Source: a virus
DNA length: 64,000 nucleotides
Virus record (IMG/VR): IMGVR_UViG_3300009104_002192
Coordinates: 1 to 64,000 of that record
Reading direction: 5' to 3' (one strand)
The translations under genes were made by a program, and so were the position numbers. The notes beneath the pieces are model-generated. The model was not told the origin of the DNA. It did no database searches and worked only from the letters and a program-made list of their open reading frames with translations. Below are positions 7,818-16,282 of the stretch, in pieces (position 1 is the first letter of the stretch; the number at the start of each line of letters is the position of its first letter).

Positions 7818-8380
7818 AAATTAACACAATAAAAAATGACGTTCTTGATAACAAGGACATGGCCTTTGTAGATAAGATCTTAAACGAAGAGTATAAGCAA
7901 TATTATCTAGATTTATCAGGAAGGGAGCATTATAGATTGTTGTCATATTTATCCGAACAAATTTCAGACGCACAAATATTGGACATAGGTACGCTCAAAG
8001 GATGCAGCGCGCTGGCATTTGCTAGCAATTCCACAAATAAAGTATTTTCATTTAATATAGCTCACCAATTACAACTAAAAGACCCTCCATCGAATATAAA
8101 ATTTATTATTGATGATGTCACACATCCACAATATGTGCCTTTAATACAAGAATCCAAAATAATAATGCTAGATACAATGCATGACGGTTCATTTGAAGTT
8201 CAATTTTTACAGCATTTACTAGATATCGGTTTTAGAGGCGAACTAATACTTGATGATATATATCTCAATCCTGCTATGGAAAATTTTTGGGCTGGTATTC
8301 AATTACCCAAAATAGATATTACACATATTGGCCATTCTACAGGCACAGGAGTAGTATTTTTTAATAATAATGAAGAATAA
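7814..8380 (+). CDS. Class I SAM methyltransferase-like protein
   Basis: Seen: QILDIGTLKGCSALAFA near residue 54 (SAM-binding motif I), the strand KVFSFNI, IIDDVTHP, IIMLDTMHDGSFEVQFL (motif equivalent to D-x-x-H of MTase_24-type enzymes) and ELILDDIYL. Length is 188 aa. The substrate is unknown; the neighbouring glycan enzymes make a sugar or small molecule plausible. Confidence 0.75.
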   Translation: MKINTIKNDVLDNKDMAFVDKILNEEYKQYYLDLSGREHYRLLSYLSEQISDAQILDIGTLKGCSALAFASNSTNKVFSFNIAHQLQLKDPPSNIKFIIDDVTHPQYVPLIQESKIIMLDTMHDGSFEVQFLQHLLDIGFRGELILDDIYLNPAMENFWAGIQLPKIDITHIGHSTGTGVVFFNNNEE

Positions 8381-8383
8381 AAA

Positions 8384-8557
8384 ATGATTAATGAAAGTGA
8401 CATTTTTGGCGGTAAGACATGGACGAAGGAGCAGCAGTTTGAGCATGAGATGGAAAGCATGAAGTACCAAATGAAATATACGATACAAAGCTACAGGAGG
8501 CTAAAGAAGGGTGAATGGAGGAAGATACAAGAGTTTATTGATGGAATAGAAAGATGA
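8384..8557 (+). CDS. Small hypothetical protein, 57 aa
   Basis: Not recognised. Predicted helical, with many Glu/Lys/Gln and a Trp-Thr-Lys motif near the start. Begins 3 bases after the methyltransferase stop. Confidence 0.55.
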   Translation: MINESDIFGGKTWTKEQQFEHEMESMKYQMKYTIQSYRRLKKGEWRKIQEFIDGIER

Positions 8558-8561
8558 TAAA

Positions 8562-8846
8562 ATGCCAGACCAAGAAAAATTCATAAAATGCAGTTGTCAC
8601 GGCGAGGGTATGCTACTTACCAAGTTTGACGACGAAGAAGAAATCTACGTTAGTTTTTGGCGAGAGGGCATAAATCCTGTTAAGCTAAGTTGGTGGATGA
8701 GGTTAAAGTTATGTTGGATGGCACTAACAAAAGGCAGCTATTACGATGATCAGGTTATTCTAAATAGACAAAAATCTGTGGAACTTGCGTGTTGGTTAAT
8801 TTTAGAATCTGGAGTATTAGACAAAAAAGATGAGAATAACAATTGA
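8562..8846 (+). CDS. Hypothetical protein, 94 aa
   Basis: Not recognised. Contains CSCHGEG near residue 9 and Trp-rich SWWMRLKLCWMALTKG near residue 44. Soluble or membrane-peripheral. Overlaps the next gene. Confidence 0.65.
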   Translation: MPDQEKFIKCSCHGEGMLLTKFDDEEEIYVSFWREGINPVKLSWWMRLKLCWMALTKGSYYDDQVILNRQKSVELACWLILESGVLDKKDENNN

Positions 8847-9051
8847 ACCATCAAAAGACCAAAGAGGTGAAACGTATCCGTACTCTAAAGTTTCAGTAGA
8901 GTACCCACACGATGATGTTGATATTAAAACCATGATGGGCGAAGTAGTTAAGGCTGTCCAAGCGTGGGGTTTTGATAATACAAATATTGCAGAATACTTA
9001 GACGAAGAATTTGCCAAACAAAGGGGATTAATTAGAAATGAAAAACTTTGA
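8830..9051 (+). CDS. Hypothetical protein, 73 aa
   Basis: Not recognised. A two-strand start (MRITIEPSKDQRG) followed by a helix. It overlaps both neighbouring genes, as is usual in this operon. Confidence 0.6.
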   Translation: MRITIEPSKDQRGETYPYSKVSVEYPHDDVDIKTMMGEVVKAVQAWGFDNTNIAEYLDEEFAKQRGLIRNEKL

Positions 9052-9208
9052 AAAATGGTGGGAAGAAAGCGATGGTCGCCAGTGTGCAGCAGATTTTTCG
9101 TTAAAGACTTTAGCGGTATTAGATTTAACAAAAAAACTCTGTCAACGAGCCTTTGAAGCGGGGCAAAAGTACGAAGCGCAAAGAGTGACGAGAGAAAATG
9201 AAGACTGA
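9038..9208 (+). CDS. Small hypothetical protein, 56 aa
   Basis: MKNFEKWWEESDGRQCAADF then a helix. Not recognised. Overlaps the preceding gene by 14 and the next by 11 bases. Confidence 0.5.
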   Translation: MKNFEKWWEESDGRQCAADFSLKTLAVLDLTKKLCQRAFEAGQKYEAQRVTRENED

Positions 9209-9749
9209 AAGAAAAATAGTATCAAAAAAAGTCGTACCTAGAATGCTTGGCGACATTACGGGTAAGATACCATTTTTCAAGAAATGGTTTTACTATAAGC
9301 CGAGTTGGTGGTGGATGGATTTTTCCTATTGGGTTAGGCGTAAATGGCAAAGGTTGACTACGGGATTCGAGCATCGTGAATCTTATGACTATTTTCACTG
9401 GAATGCAAAAATGGCTGTTCCGAGGCTAAAAATGTTGAGAGATAACTTAAATGGCTGTCCATCAGAATTTGCGCCAGAAGGTAAGGATGTAGAAGAGGGT
9501 GCCAAAGAGTGGAAAAAAATATTAAATAAAATAATTTGGTCTTTTGAAAATTTAGATAACGAGCCATCCCCCAAGAAGCCAGACGATTATGACCCTCGAC
9601 ACACTAGAATTGAGTATGATGATGGCTCTGTAGCCTATGAACCTTTCGATGGCAGAAAATGGGATTGGTCAGAAGCGGAAGAACACGCTAAAAAAGTACA
9701 AGAGGGATTAGATTTGTACGGTAAGTATTATTTGAATTTGTGGGATTGA
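9198..9749 (+). CDS. Hypothetical protein, 183 aa
   Basis: Not recognised. Trp- and Tyr-rich. Residues 25-55 contain several WW/KW pairs that recall proteins binding to membrane surfaces, but no clear transmembrane helix. The C-terminal half is acidic, including RIEYDDGSVAYEPFDGRKWD. Confidence 0.7.
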   Translation: MKTERKIVSKKVVPRMLGDITGKIPFFKKWFYYKPSWWWMDFSYWVRRKWQRLTTGFEHRESYDYFHWNAKMAVPRLKMLRDNLNGCPSEFAPEGKDVEEGAKEWKKILNKIIWSFENLDNEPSPKKPDDYDPRHTRIEYDDGSVAYEPFDGRKWDWSEAEEHAKKVQEGLDLYGKYYLNLWD

Positions 9750-9752
9750 TTT

Positions 9753-10046
9753 ATGAAAACAGATAAAAAATACAAAGGAATACCCCTTAACGACGACACC
9801 CTTGAAGAAGTCATGACTAGTGATTTTCCGAGAGTTTATATACATGACGTGAAAGATAACCCAGACGACACCTGCTCTATGGAAATTTCTACCAATAAAG
9901 CTTTTGACGAACTCTTTAAGAAAGAAAAAAATCGTAAGCGAGTTAGCAATAAAGGAATACGGGAGTTTTTTATAGAGCTACTCGAAAAGGGCATAGCTAA
10001 AGAAGATGGGTACGATTTAAAAAAGGCAAGTGAACTTTACAAATAG
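9753..10046 (+). CDS. Hypothetical protein, 97 aa
   Basis: Not recognised. Acidic first half, basic middle (KKEKNRKRVSNKG). Located 3 bases after the preceding gene. Confidence 0.65.
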   Translation: MKTDKKYKGIPLNDDTLEEVMTSDFPRVYIHDVKDNPDDTCSMEISTNKAFDELFKKEKNRKRVSNKGIREFFIELLEKGIAKEDGYDLKKASELYK

Positions 10047-10061
10047 ACGGATAAATATAAA

Positions 10062-10649
10062 ATGAATATAGCATTACCAGTTTTATTATTAGTATTTGGT
10101 GGATTAAGCTTTTGGGTACTGAATGAGTCGAAGCTCAAGTGGTATTTTAAAACTATTTGCATAAGTACTTTCTGCGTTTTTACCATCGTGTTTTGGTCTT
10201 CTATTCACACTTTCTTAGGTTGGCCAGCTTTAGAGAAAGACGTTCCCGATAAGGTTCTTCTGCATTGGGTGATAATCAAAGAGCCGAATAAAATTACAGA
10301 GTTTAAAGGCAGGATTTATTTTCTAGTAGAGTCTGGTAAATATTCTGCGCCAGACCCGCTTGCTAAATTTTTTGGCTACAAGAAAGAGGATGTAGAGCCT
10401 CGTTTATACGGGGTGAAATATAACAGACAACTGCATGAACGTTTAGAGAAAGGCATAATACCTAAATTAAAAAAAGGTCAGCCTGTTTTAGGAAGATTGT
10501 CTAAAGCTGAGCGAAAAGAAGGAGGGGTGGGAAAAAACGGAGAAAATAAACAAGAAAATGAAGAAGGAGATGGAAGTGAGTCTCAGGAGCAAGATTGGCA
10601 ATTTCACGAGTTGAGACCTTCCGATATACAGGGAAAACCAACAGACTAA
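10062..10649 (+). CDS. Membrane-anchored hypothetical protein, 195 aa
   Basis: Two hydrophobic helices at about residues 4-20 and 28-50, then a soluble domain. The last 60 residues are low-complexity, Glu/Gly/Lys/Gln-rich. Not recognised. It precedes the Tat-signal protein and may be an inner-membrane partner. Confidence 0.65.
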   Translation: MNIALPVLLLVFGGLSFWVLNESKLKWYFKTICISTFCVFTIVFWSSIHTFLGWPALEKDVPDKVLLHWVIIKEPNKITEFKGRIYFLVESGKYSAPDPLAKFFGYKKEDVEPRLYGVKYNRQLHERLEKGIIPKLKKGQPVLGRLSKAERKEGGVGKNGENKQENEEGDGSESQEQDWQFHELRPSDIQGKPTD

Positions 10650-10650
10650 G

Positions 10651-10660
10651 GAGTGTAAAT
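10651..10660 (+). promoter_or_regulatory. Late-like promoter element GAGTGTAAAT
   Basis: A GAGTGTAAA word shared with 19,776, 35,791, 51,346 and 52,324 (minus). Here its last base is 8 before the ATG of the Tat-signal gene. Confidence 0.5.
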
Positions 10661-10667
10661 ATTAAAA

Positions 10668-11219
10668 ATGAATAGGAGAGATTTCATAAAAAAGGCGTCC
10701 GTTATGGGTGCGCTAACTACTTGGACAGTGACTTGTAAATACGAGGAAGAAGAGCACCACCCAAAGGGGGAAGAGGGCGAAGTTGGAGAGACTGGTTATA
10801 ACTGGGATTATAGAGTTTATTGTTATGAGCGTCAGCAGGGTGAATGGATATTCAGTCAAAACACCAGAGGTAGTTTTTCTTATCAGAGAGAATATATGCT
10901 TGAGGAAGATAACCCTAGTCCTTACGCTGGTTGGATGGACGGAGGTAAGTTACATTTTGTGACACTCGAAGAAGCTCAAGACTTTGTTGATTGTCATGTT
11001 AGAGCTAAAGATGATACCAATCTTATAGATTCTATTTATGATATTTATTATATCAAGAGGAATCTAGATGTCGTTGATGGGGCAGATACAATCGAAGAGG
11101 TTTGGAGGGAAACAGAAATAAAAGTAGCTCATTATTGGTTTAACGGAGAGACGGGTAGACAAATACACTGGGTCGCAGAGAAGCCTTATACAGATTGGAG
11201 TAAAGTAGAAAGCTCTTAA
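10668..11219 (+). CDS. Exported protein with twin-arginine (Tat) signal
   Basis: Residues 1-22 are MNRRDFIKKASVMGALTTWT, a typical Tat signal (R-R-x-F-x-K then a mildly hydrophobic helix), followed by VTC, possibly a lipobox. The mature domain of about 160 aa is acidic and Tyr/Trp-rich and not recognised. Tat export implies folding, or cofactor or metal loading, in the cytoplasm. Confidence 0.7.
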   Translation: MNRRDFIKKASVMGALTTWTVTCKYEEEEHHPKGEEGEVGETGYNWDYRVYCYERQQGEWIFSQNTRGSFSYQREYMLEEDNPSPYAGWMDGGKLHFVTLEEAQDFVDCHVRAKDDTNLIDSIYDIYYIKRNLDVVDGADTIEEVWRETEIKVAHYWFNGETGRQIHWVAEKPYTDWSKVESS

Positions 11220-11225
11220 TTAAAA

Positions 11226-11945
11226 ATGACTAAAGGTATTTTATATATTTGTTATGATGGAGGAGTTGAGGTAAAAGTACCTTATTTTAAAGAGGTCAAA
11301 AGAAGTATCTCTAGCTTGAGGAAGTATTGTAAATTGCCTATTACTATTTATACAAACGGTAACGTAAAAAACGAGGATTTTAACCAAGGGCTTGAGGATG
11401 TTAACGTCTTGATAAGGAACGAAATCAAATCTAGTCTTCCTTCTGAGCCCAGATTAGACCCACAACGAAGGGGGTGGACTTTTCCTAAATTACATTGTTT
11501 TAAAAATCTACCTTACGACATGACTATCTTTGTTGATACAGATACGGTATTTTTTGATGATCCGTCTGGATTAATTTCCGAAGATTATGATTTAGCTATA
11601 TGCCGAGATGTGTATTACAAGAAGCGAAGGAAGGCCGGTCAATTAACCAAACACTTTAATACCGGATTTTTTATAGCTCGAAGAGGAGAGCCTTTTAAGA
11701 AGCTCATAGACATGGCCTTAGACCTAGTTGGGAAAGAAGAGTTTTCTAAAGAAAGTAGGTATACGAGTGAAAACCATGATAATCGTGATCAGCCTCTTTT
11801 CAATTTAGCTCTAGACTTTATTCACGATATTAATATTAGAATTTTACCTCAAAAATGGAACGTTAGAGGTCATATTTCAAGTTTTATAGACGAGCCTAAG
11901 ATGATTCATGATAGGAGGCTTATCAGTTTTGGAGGGCTGTCATGA
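11226..11945 (+). CDS. Glycosyltransferase (GT-A fold, DxD)
   Basis: Seen: an N-terminal strand GILYICYDGG, LPITIYTNGN, then MTIFVDTDTVFFDD near residue 99 carrying the nucleotide-sugar/metal-binding DxD, then HFNTGFFIARRGE near residue 140 and DNRDQPLFNLAL near residue 188, where acceptor and catalytic residues lie in GT8-like families. At 239 aa it is a compact enzyme. Donor and acceptor are unknown. Confidence 0.75.
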   Translation: MTKGILYICYDGGVEVKVPYFKEVKRSISSLRKYCKLPITIYTNGNVKNEDFNQGLEDVNVLIRNEIKSSLPSEPRLDPQRRGWTFPKLHCFKNLPYDMTIFVDTDTVFFDDPSGLISEDYDLAICRDVYYKKRRKAGQLTKHFNTGFFIARRGEPFKKLIDMALDLVGKEEFSKESRYTSENHDNRDQPLFNLALDFIHDINIRILPQKWNVRGHISSFIDEPKMIHDRRLISFGGLS

Positions 11946-12121
11946 TAAAAGGGTGGAAAGAGGTGAGCGTGGATTGGAAAAAAAATATGCTTATCTTTAT
12001 GAAAGTGATTGGTGAGGAGACGGGAGATTGGTGTCCTGAACATTGGGAAGAATACGGTATAAGTAGGGAAGACGCCCAGATAATTTTAGACGAATATGAA
12101 AAGACGTTTCCAGAGGATTAA
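11942..12121 (+). CDS. Small hypothetical protein, 59 aa
   Basis: Overlaps the glycosyltransferase stop by 4 bases and ends 2 bases before glmS. Trp-rich acidic protein (WCPEHWEEYG). Not recognised. Confidence 0.6.
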   Translation: MIKGWKEVSVDWKKNMLIFMKVIGEETGDWCPEHWEEYGISREDAQIILDEYEKTFPED

Positions 12122-12123
12122 AA

Positions 12124-13962
12124 ATGTGTGGAATAATTGGATACATTGGAGAGGAGAAAGCCTCAGATAAGATATATTCGGGATTAGAAAAATTAGAATA
12201 TAGAGGTTACGATTCTTGCGGCGTTGCGGTATTTAATAAAAATACTAATGAATTAGCTTGTTCCTACCACCTCTCTGCGCCTAGTGAAATCGAATCTTAT
12301 AACGCTTTACCTGAATCTTTTTGCGGCATAGGTCATACAAGATGGGCGACACACGGCGCGGTCACCTTAACTAATACTCATCCTCATAAAAGCTGTGACG
12401 ACACCGTATACCTTGTCCATAATGGGGTTATAGAAAATGCTGATCAAATAAAGAAGGGGCTAGAAAACGAGGAGTGTGAATTTTATAGCGAGACAGACAC
12501 AGAAGCTCTCGTTAATTTAATTGCATTTTGTTATAACGACTCTAGCGATAAAGAGCCCGTTTTAGCAATTAACCAAGCTTTGAAAGAGGTCGAAGGGACT
12601 TACGGTCTTGCTATTATGTTTAAAGATCACCCTAGCGTCATCTTTGCGGTTAGAAGAAGCTCTCCTTTAGTGTTGGGACTCAAAGAGGAAGAAACTTATA
12701 TCTCTAGCGATACGAACGCTTTGCCTTCTGATACGGAGAAGGTTGTATATTTGGAAGATGGAGACGTAGCGGAGGTTAAAAAAGACAGCTTTAAGATTTA
12801 TGATAGAAATAGCAAACAATACGATAGTAGGCGCACCGCTATAAAAATAAAAATACCAAAAAGACACCATCAGCTTGGGAGTTACGAAACATTTTTAGAA
12901 AAAGAGATTTATGAGCAACCAGACTCGATAAGGGAGACAACGAGAGGTCGGTTCAATAAGGATTTTGATTCTGTGATTTTAGGGGGCATAGATACCGAAA
13001 GGGACATTAAGAGGGTTCTGTTTATAGGTTGCGGCACCGCTTACCACGCTGGCCTTTTGGGTAAATACTTTATAGAAAACATAGCTAAGGTTCCCGCTAG
13101 TGTAGAGATCGCTTCAGAGTATAAATATAAGAATAACCCCACGGAAGACGGGACTCTTGTGGTTGTGATAAGCCAGTCTGGTGAAACCATAGATACTCTA
13201 GCGGCACTGAAGGAGGCTCAAGATAGGGGGCTTGATACAATAGCTATAACAAATACCGTCATGAGCAGTATAGCTCGTCAGGTTGAGGAGGGAATCTACC
13301 AACGTGTCGGCCCTGAGGTTTCAGTGGCTTCAACTAAGGCTTTTACGTCTCAAATAACTCTAGCTTTGATGCTGGCTATTTTAATTGGGCGTAAGAATGG
13401 GATGAGTTTATTGGAGTCAAAAAGGATGATTGGGTATTTAAGGAGGTTACCGAGCTTGATAGATCAAACTTTAAGTATGACCAAAGAAAAGGCGCGTAAG
13501 CTTGCGGTTGGACATTCTTTATTAAAAGAGATGACCTTTTTGGGTAGGCAGTATATGTACCCAATAGCTTTAGAAGCGGCGTTAAAAACGAGAGAGCTTG
13601 CCTATGTAAATACTATCGGTTATACGTCTGGAGAAATGAAACACGGGCCGTTAGCCTCTATAAGTAGCCATTCTTTTGTTTGGGTTTTAGCTCCCCAAGA
13701 AGGATTGAAAGAAAAAAATATAACGACGATTAAAGAACTTAGCTCTAGAGGGGTAAACCATATAACCGTGGTAAAGCAGGAGGGGCAAGATTTCCCAAAA
13801 GATTGTCATGATAATTTTATAAATATACCTAAAGCTCCAGAGTTTCTTTTACCCGTGTTGGCGACTATCCCCATCCAGTTGTTTGCTTTAGAGATGGCCA
13901 AAGTCAGAAATTTAAATGTAGACAAGCCGAGGCATTTAGCGAAATCTGTTACAGTAGAATGA
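12124..13962 (+). CDS. glmS: Glutamine-fructose-6-phosphate aminotransferase
   Basis: Makes glucosamine-6-phosphate from fructose-6-phosphate and glutamine, the first step to UDP-GlcNAc. Seen: Cys2 nucleophile in MCGIIGYIG, GHTRWATHG near residue 72, HNGVIEN near residue 98 (glutaminase domain, 1-240), then two SIS domains with GCGTAYHAG, SQSGETIDTL, VASTKAFTSQ and the C-terminal KPRHLAKSVTVE that closes the active site. Its 612 aa equals the bacterial enzyme length (609), and all key residues are present, so it looks functional. It should supply amino sugar for the phage's glycan genes (inference). Confidence 0.96.
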   Translation: MCGIIGYIGEEKASDKIYSGLEKLEYRGYDSCGVAVFNKNTNELACSYHLSAPSEIESYNALPESFCGIGHTRWATHGAVTLTNTHPHKSCDDTVYLVHNGVIENADQIKKGLENEECEFYSETDTEALVNLIAFCYNDSSDKEPVLAINQALKEVEGTYGLAIMFKDHPSVIFAVRRSSPLVLGLKEEETYISSDTNALPSDTEKVVYLEDGDVAEVKKDSFKIYDRNSKQYDSRRTAIKIKIPKRHHQLGSYETFLEKEIYEQPDSIRETTRGRFNKDFDSVILGGIDTERDIKRVLFIGCGTAYHAGLLGKYFIENIAKVPASVEIASEYKYKNNPTEDGTLVVVISQSGETIDTLAALKEAQDRGLDTIAITNTVMSSIARQVEEGIYQRVGPEVSVASTKAFTSQITLALMLAILIGRKNGMSLLESKRMIGYLRRLPSLIDQTLSMTKEKARKLAVGHSLLKEMTFLGRQYMYPIALEAALKTRELAYVNTIGYTSGEMKHGPLASISSHSFVWVLAPQEGLKEKNITTIKELSSRGVNHITVVKQEGQDFPKDCHDNFINIPKAPEFLLPVLATIPIQLFALEMAKVRNLNVDKPRHLAKSVTVE

Positions 13963-14543
13963 GCACTCCTAGACAATACATAGAAGAAGTTGAGCGACTT
14001 ATAAATGAGTGGCACGTTCCCTTACATGAAAATAAAACAACTTTGACGGAAGCTCTGAAATCTATGGAGGGTTTTAAATTAGAGGCGGAAGATGTCCCTT
14101 TGATTATCAAATTGGTAGAAAACCCCAAGTACGACATCGGTTTATTCGCAGGTAATGTTTCTCTTCATAATCATGACTGTATTCATTTACTTCTTGGTAG
14201 AGGTCTTAGAGTGAAAGATGAGGCTTTCGTAATAGGTTATACGATGGGAAGCACAAAGAAGATGTGGAGATGGAGAAGAAATTTATATATGTTCTGTGCC
14301 AAATACTTATTTCCGAAAGGTTATAGATTCGGAGAGGAAGAAAGGTTTGTATTTAACGTAGGAGTGATGTTAGGGGAGAGTTGTGACACGGATCTTTCCG
14401 AAGTCGATTTTAAGGCTTTAGGAAAATATAGAATAGAGAAAGTTAGGAGATTACTCGGTATAGATAAAGAATTATTAAAAAGTTATTATGAAATTGAAAA
14501 AAAATGTTTCTTAAATAGCGAGGAGAGTCAAAGACTAACATAA
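13959..14543 (+). CDS. Hypothetical protein, 194 aa
   Basis: Overlaps the glmS stop by 4 bases. Contains LEAEDVPLIIKLVENPKYD, HNHDCIHLLLGRGL and DEAFVIGYTMGS, then a basic Trp/Tyr stretch. Helical overall. The conserved-looking HNHDCIH could bind a metal. The family is not recognised. Confidence 0.7.
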   Translation: MSTPRQYIEEVERLINEWHVPLHENKTTLTEALKSMEGFKLEAEDVPLIIKLVENPKYDIGLFAGNVSLHNHDCIHLLLGRGLRVKDEAFVIGYTMGSTKKMWRWRRNLYMFCAKYLFPKGYRFGEEERFVFNVGVMLGESCDTDLSEVDFKALGKYRIEKVRRLLGIDKELLKSYYEIEKKCFLNSEESQRLT

Positions 14544-14803
14544 TGGAAGATTACAAAGAAATTTGGGAAAAGTATCATGAAAAGATTATCGAAAGGCTTG
14601 GATGGGTTGGGGCGTTTCTTGTGGTATTGGGCTATTACCTTAATGCTCAACATTATCTATGTTGTTGGCTTGTATGGACGGTGGGTAATGCGTTTATTGC
14701 GGGGTATTCGATCCACAAAAAAGCATACCCAACGGCGTTAATGTCTTTAATTATCGCTATAATGAATATATATGGATACATAGAATGGAAGGAGGCTTTA
14801 TGA
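14543..14803 (+). CDS. Small three-helix membrane protein (PnuC/CBU_0592-like)
   Basis: Residues 18-82 form three hydrophobic helices, including GWVGAFLVVLGYYLNAQ, WLVWTVGNAFIAGYSI and ALMSLIIAIMNIYGYIEW. The Asn/Trp/Tyr pattern resembles small PnuC- or CBU_0592-type membrane proteins. No substrate can be named. Confidence 0.6.
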   Translation: MEDYKEIWEKYHEKIIERLGWVGAFLVVLGYYLNAQHYLCCWLVWTVGNAFIAGYSIHKKAYPTALMSLIIAIMNIYGYIEWKEAL

Positions 14804-14997
14804 AAAACACAAAAAAGAGAATGCACCGAACGTCAGACCCGACTTGGCATACCTACACATATAGTGGAGAGACAAAAAGCCCATTTGACATAGAAATGAT
14901 TAAATATTATAATGAATCCGAAGGCAGGGATCAAATATTGTTCCTTTATAAAGATAAAACCGATGGGAAAATTTTTAAATATAGAATATTACAGTGA
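14800..14997 (+). CDS. Small hypothetical protein, 65 aa
   Basis: The ATG at 14800 is preferred because GGAGG lies 5 bases upstream. An in-frame ATG at 14785 would add five residues. Basic, with HRTSDPTWHTYTYSG. It overlaps both neighbours by 4 bases. Confidence 0.6.
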   Translation: MKNTKKRMHRTSDPTWHTYTYSGETKSPFDIEMIKYYNESEGRDQILFLYKDKTDGKIFKYRILQ

Positions 14998-16097
14998 TCG
15001 ATGAAGATAAAAAAATACTTAATGACTTTTTTGAGTCCTTGGTAGTAGGAAAGGAGACTTTTATAGGTTATCCCGTTAATACCCTTTTCGATTATTCTGA
15101 ATTATTTAAATTTTTATCTATACCCCTGAACAACGTAGGCGACCCCTTTTGTTCTAGTTATTATGGCCTCGATTCAAGACTGATGGAAAGAGAGGTGTTG
15201 GATTGGTTTGCCAAACTCCACAACGCTCCATTAGATAATTATTGGGGTTACGTTACAAATGGAGGTACGGAAGGTAATATGTATGGTCTTTATCTCGCTA
15301 GGGAACTGTATCCCAAAGGGGTTGTTTATTATTCGCAAGACACGCATTATAGCGTGAGTAAAAATATTCGTATGTTAAACATGGAACACGTTATGATAAA
15401 GTCTCGTCGTAGCGGAGAAATGGATTACCAAGATTTACATGAAATGATTTCAACTTGGCGTTCGGCTCCTCCTGTTATTTTCGCTAACGTGGGGACAACA
15501 ATGAGAGAGGGTTTCGATGATATAAATGAAATAAAAAAAGTTTTAAGAGCTTTAGCCATCCCAGAGTATTATATTCATGCGGATGCGGCATTAGGAGGAA
15601 TGACATTACCATTTATAGAAAATTCCCCTGCTTTTGATTTTACGACAGGCGTACAAAGTATGTCTATTAGTGGTCATAAATTTATAGGCTCTCCTTTGCC
15701 GTGCGGAGTTGTTTTAGCTTTAAAAAGTAATGTAGGTAGAGTAGCGAGGGCGGTAGAGTATGTAGGGTCTTTGGATAGCACGGTTAGTGGCTCTAGAAAT
15801 GGCTTTACTCCCATACTTTTATGGTACGCGATAAAGAAATTTGGATTTAATGGCTTCAAGAAAATGGTTAGAGGTTGCGTCAGAACAGCAGAATTAGCCG
15901 TTAGAAAGATGAACGACAGCAATATAAAGGCTTGGAAAAACGACTATGCTATAACGGTAGTTTTCCCTAGACCCGCTGAAAATGTGGTAAAAAAGTGGAA
16001 ATTAGCGGTACAAGACGATATTGCTCATATTATTTGTATGCCTCAAGTTAATGGGGATGTAATTAATAATGTAATAAAAGACATAAGAGAAAGGTGA
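14994..16097 (+). CDS. PLP-dependent decarboxylase, histidine-decarboxylase-like
   Basis: Group II-type PLP decarboxylase. Seen: YWGYVTNGGTEGNMYGLYLA near residue 82 (PLP phosphate contacts), YYSQDTHYSVSKN, IFANVGTTMREG, YYIHADAALGG (Asp to the pyridine N and Ala), and SMSISGHKFIGSPLPCG near residue 222 with the Schiff-base Lys. The layout matches Gram-negative PLP histidine decarboxylases (about 380 aa); here 367 aa. The GTG start overlaps the previous stop and fits the conserved length. Product (histamine or another amine) not certain. Confidence 0.85.
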   Translation: MIDEDKKILNDFFESLVVGKETFIGYPVNTLFDYSELFKFLSIPLNNVGDPFCSSYYGLDSRLMEREVLDWFAKLHNAPLDNYWGYVTNGGTEGNMYGLYLARELYPKGVVYYSQDTHYSVSKNIRMLNMEHVMIKSRRSGEMDYQDLHEMISTWRSAPPVIFANVGTTMREGFDDINEIKKVLRALAIPEYYIHADAALGGMTLPFIENSPAFDFTTGVQSMSISGHKFIGSPLPCGVVLALKSNVGRVARAVEYVGSLDSTVSGSRNGFTPILLWYAIKKFGFNGFKKMVRGCVRTAELAVRKMNDSNIKAWKNDYAITVVFPRPAENVVKKWKLAVQDDIAHIICMPQVNGDVINNVIKDIRER

Positions 16098-16103
16098 TGT
16101 TTT

Positions 16104-16268
16104 ATGGAAGAAAAATGGGTGGCAATTGTTTATAATGGAGGAGACAAAGTAGGTTCTCGAATCTTTGAGGGCGAGGAGTCACAAACCCGACCAGAAGCGA
16201 GGCGTTGGGTCATCTCCCAATTTGGTGAGGGTACGGACTGGTCTTTTCATCATGTAATAGAGCGTTAA
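16104..16268 (+). CDS. Small hypothetical protein, 54 aa
   Basis: MEEKWVAIVYNGGDKVGSRI begins a beta-rich small protein. It lies between the decarboxylase and proline dehydrogenase genes. Not recognised. Confidence 0.5.
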   Translation: MEEKWVAIVYNGGDKVGSRIFEGEESQTRPEARRWVISQFGEGTDWSFHHVIER

Positions 16269-16282
16269 TTGGAATATGAAGA

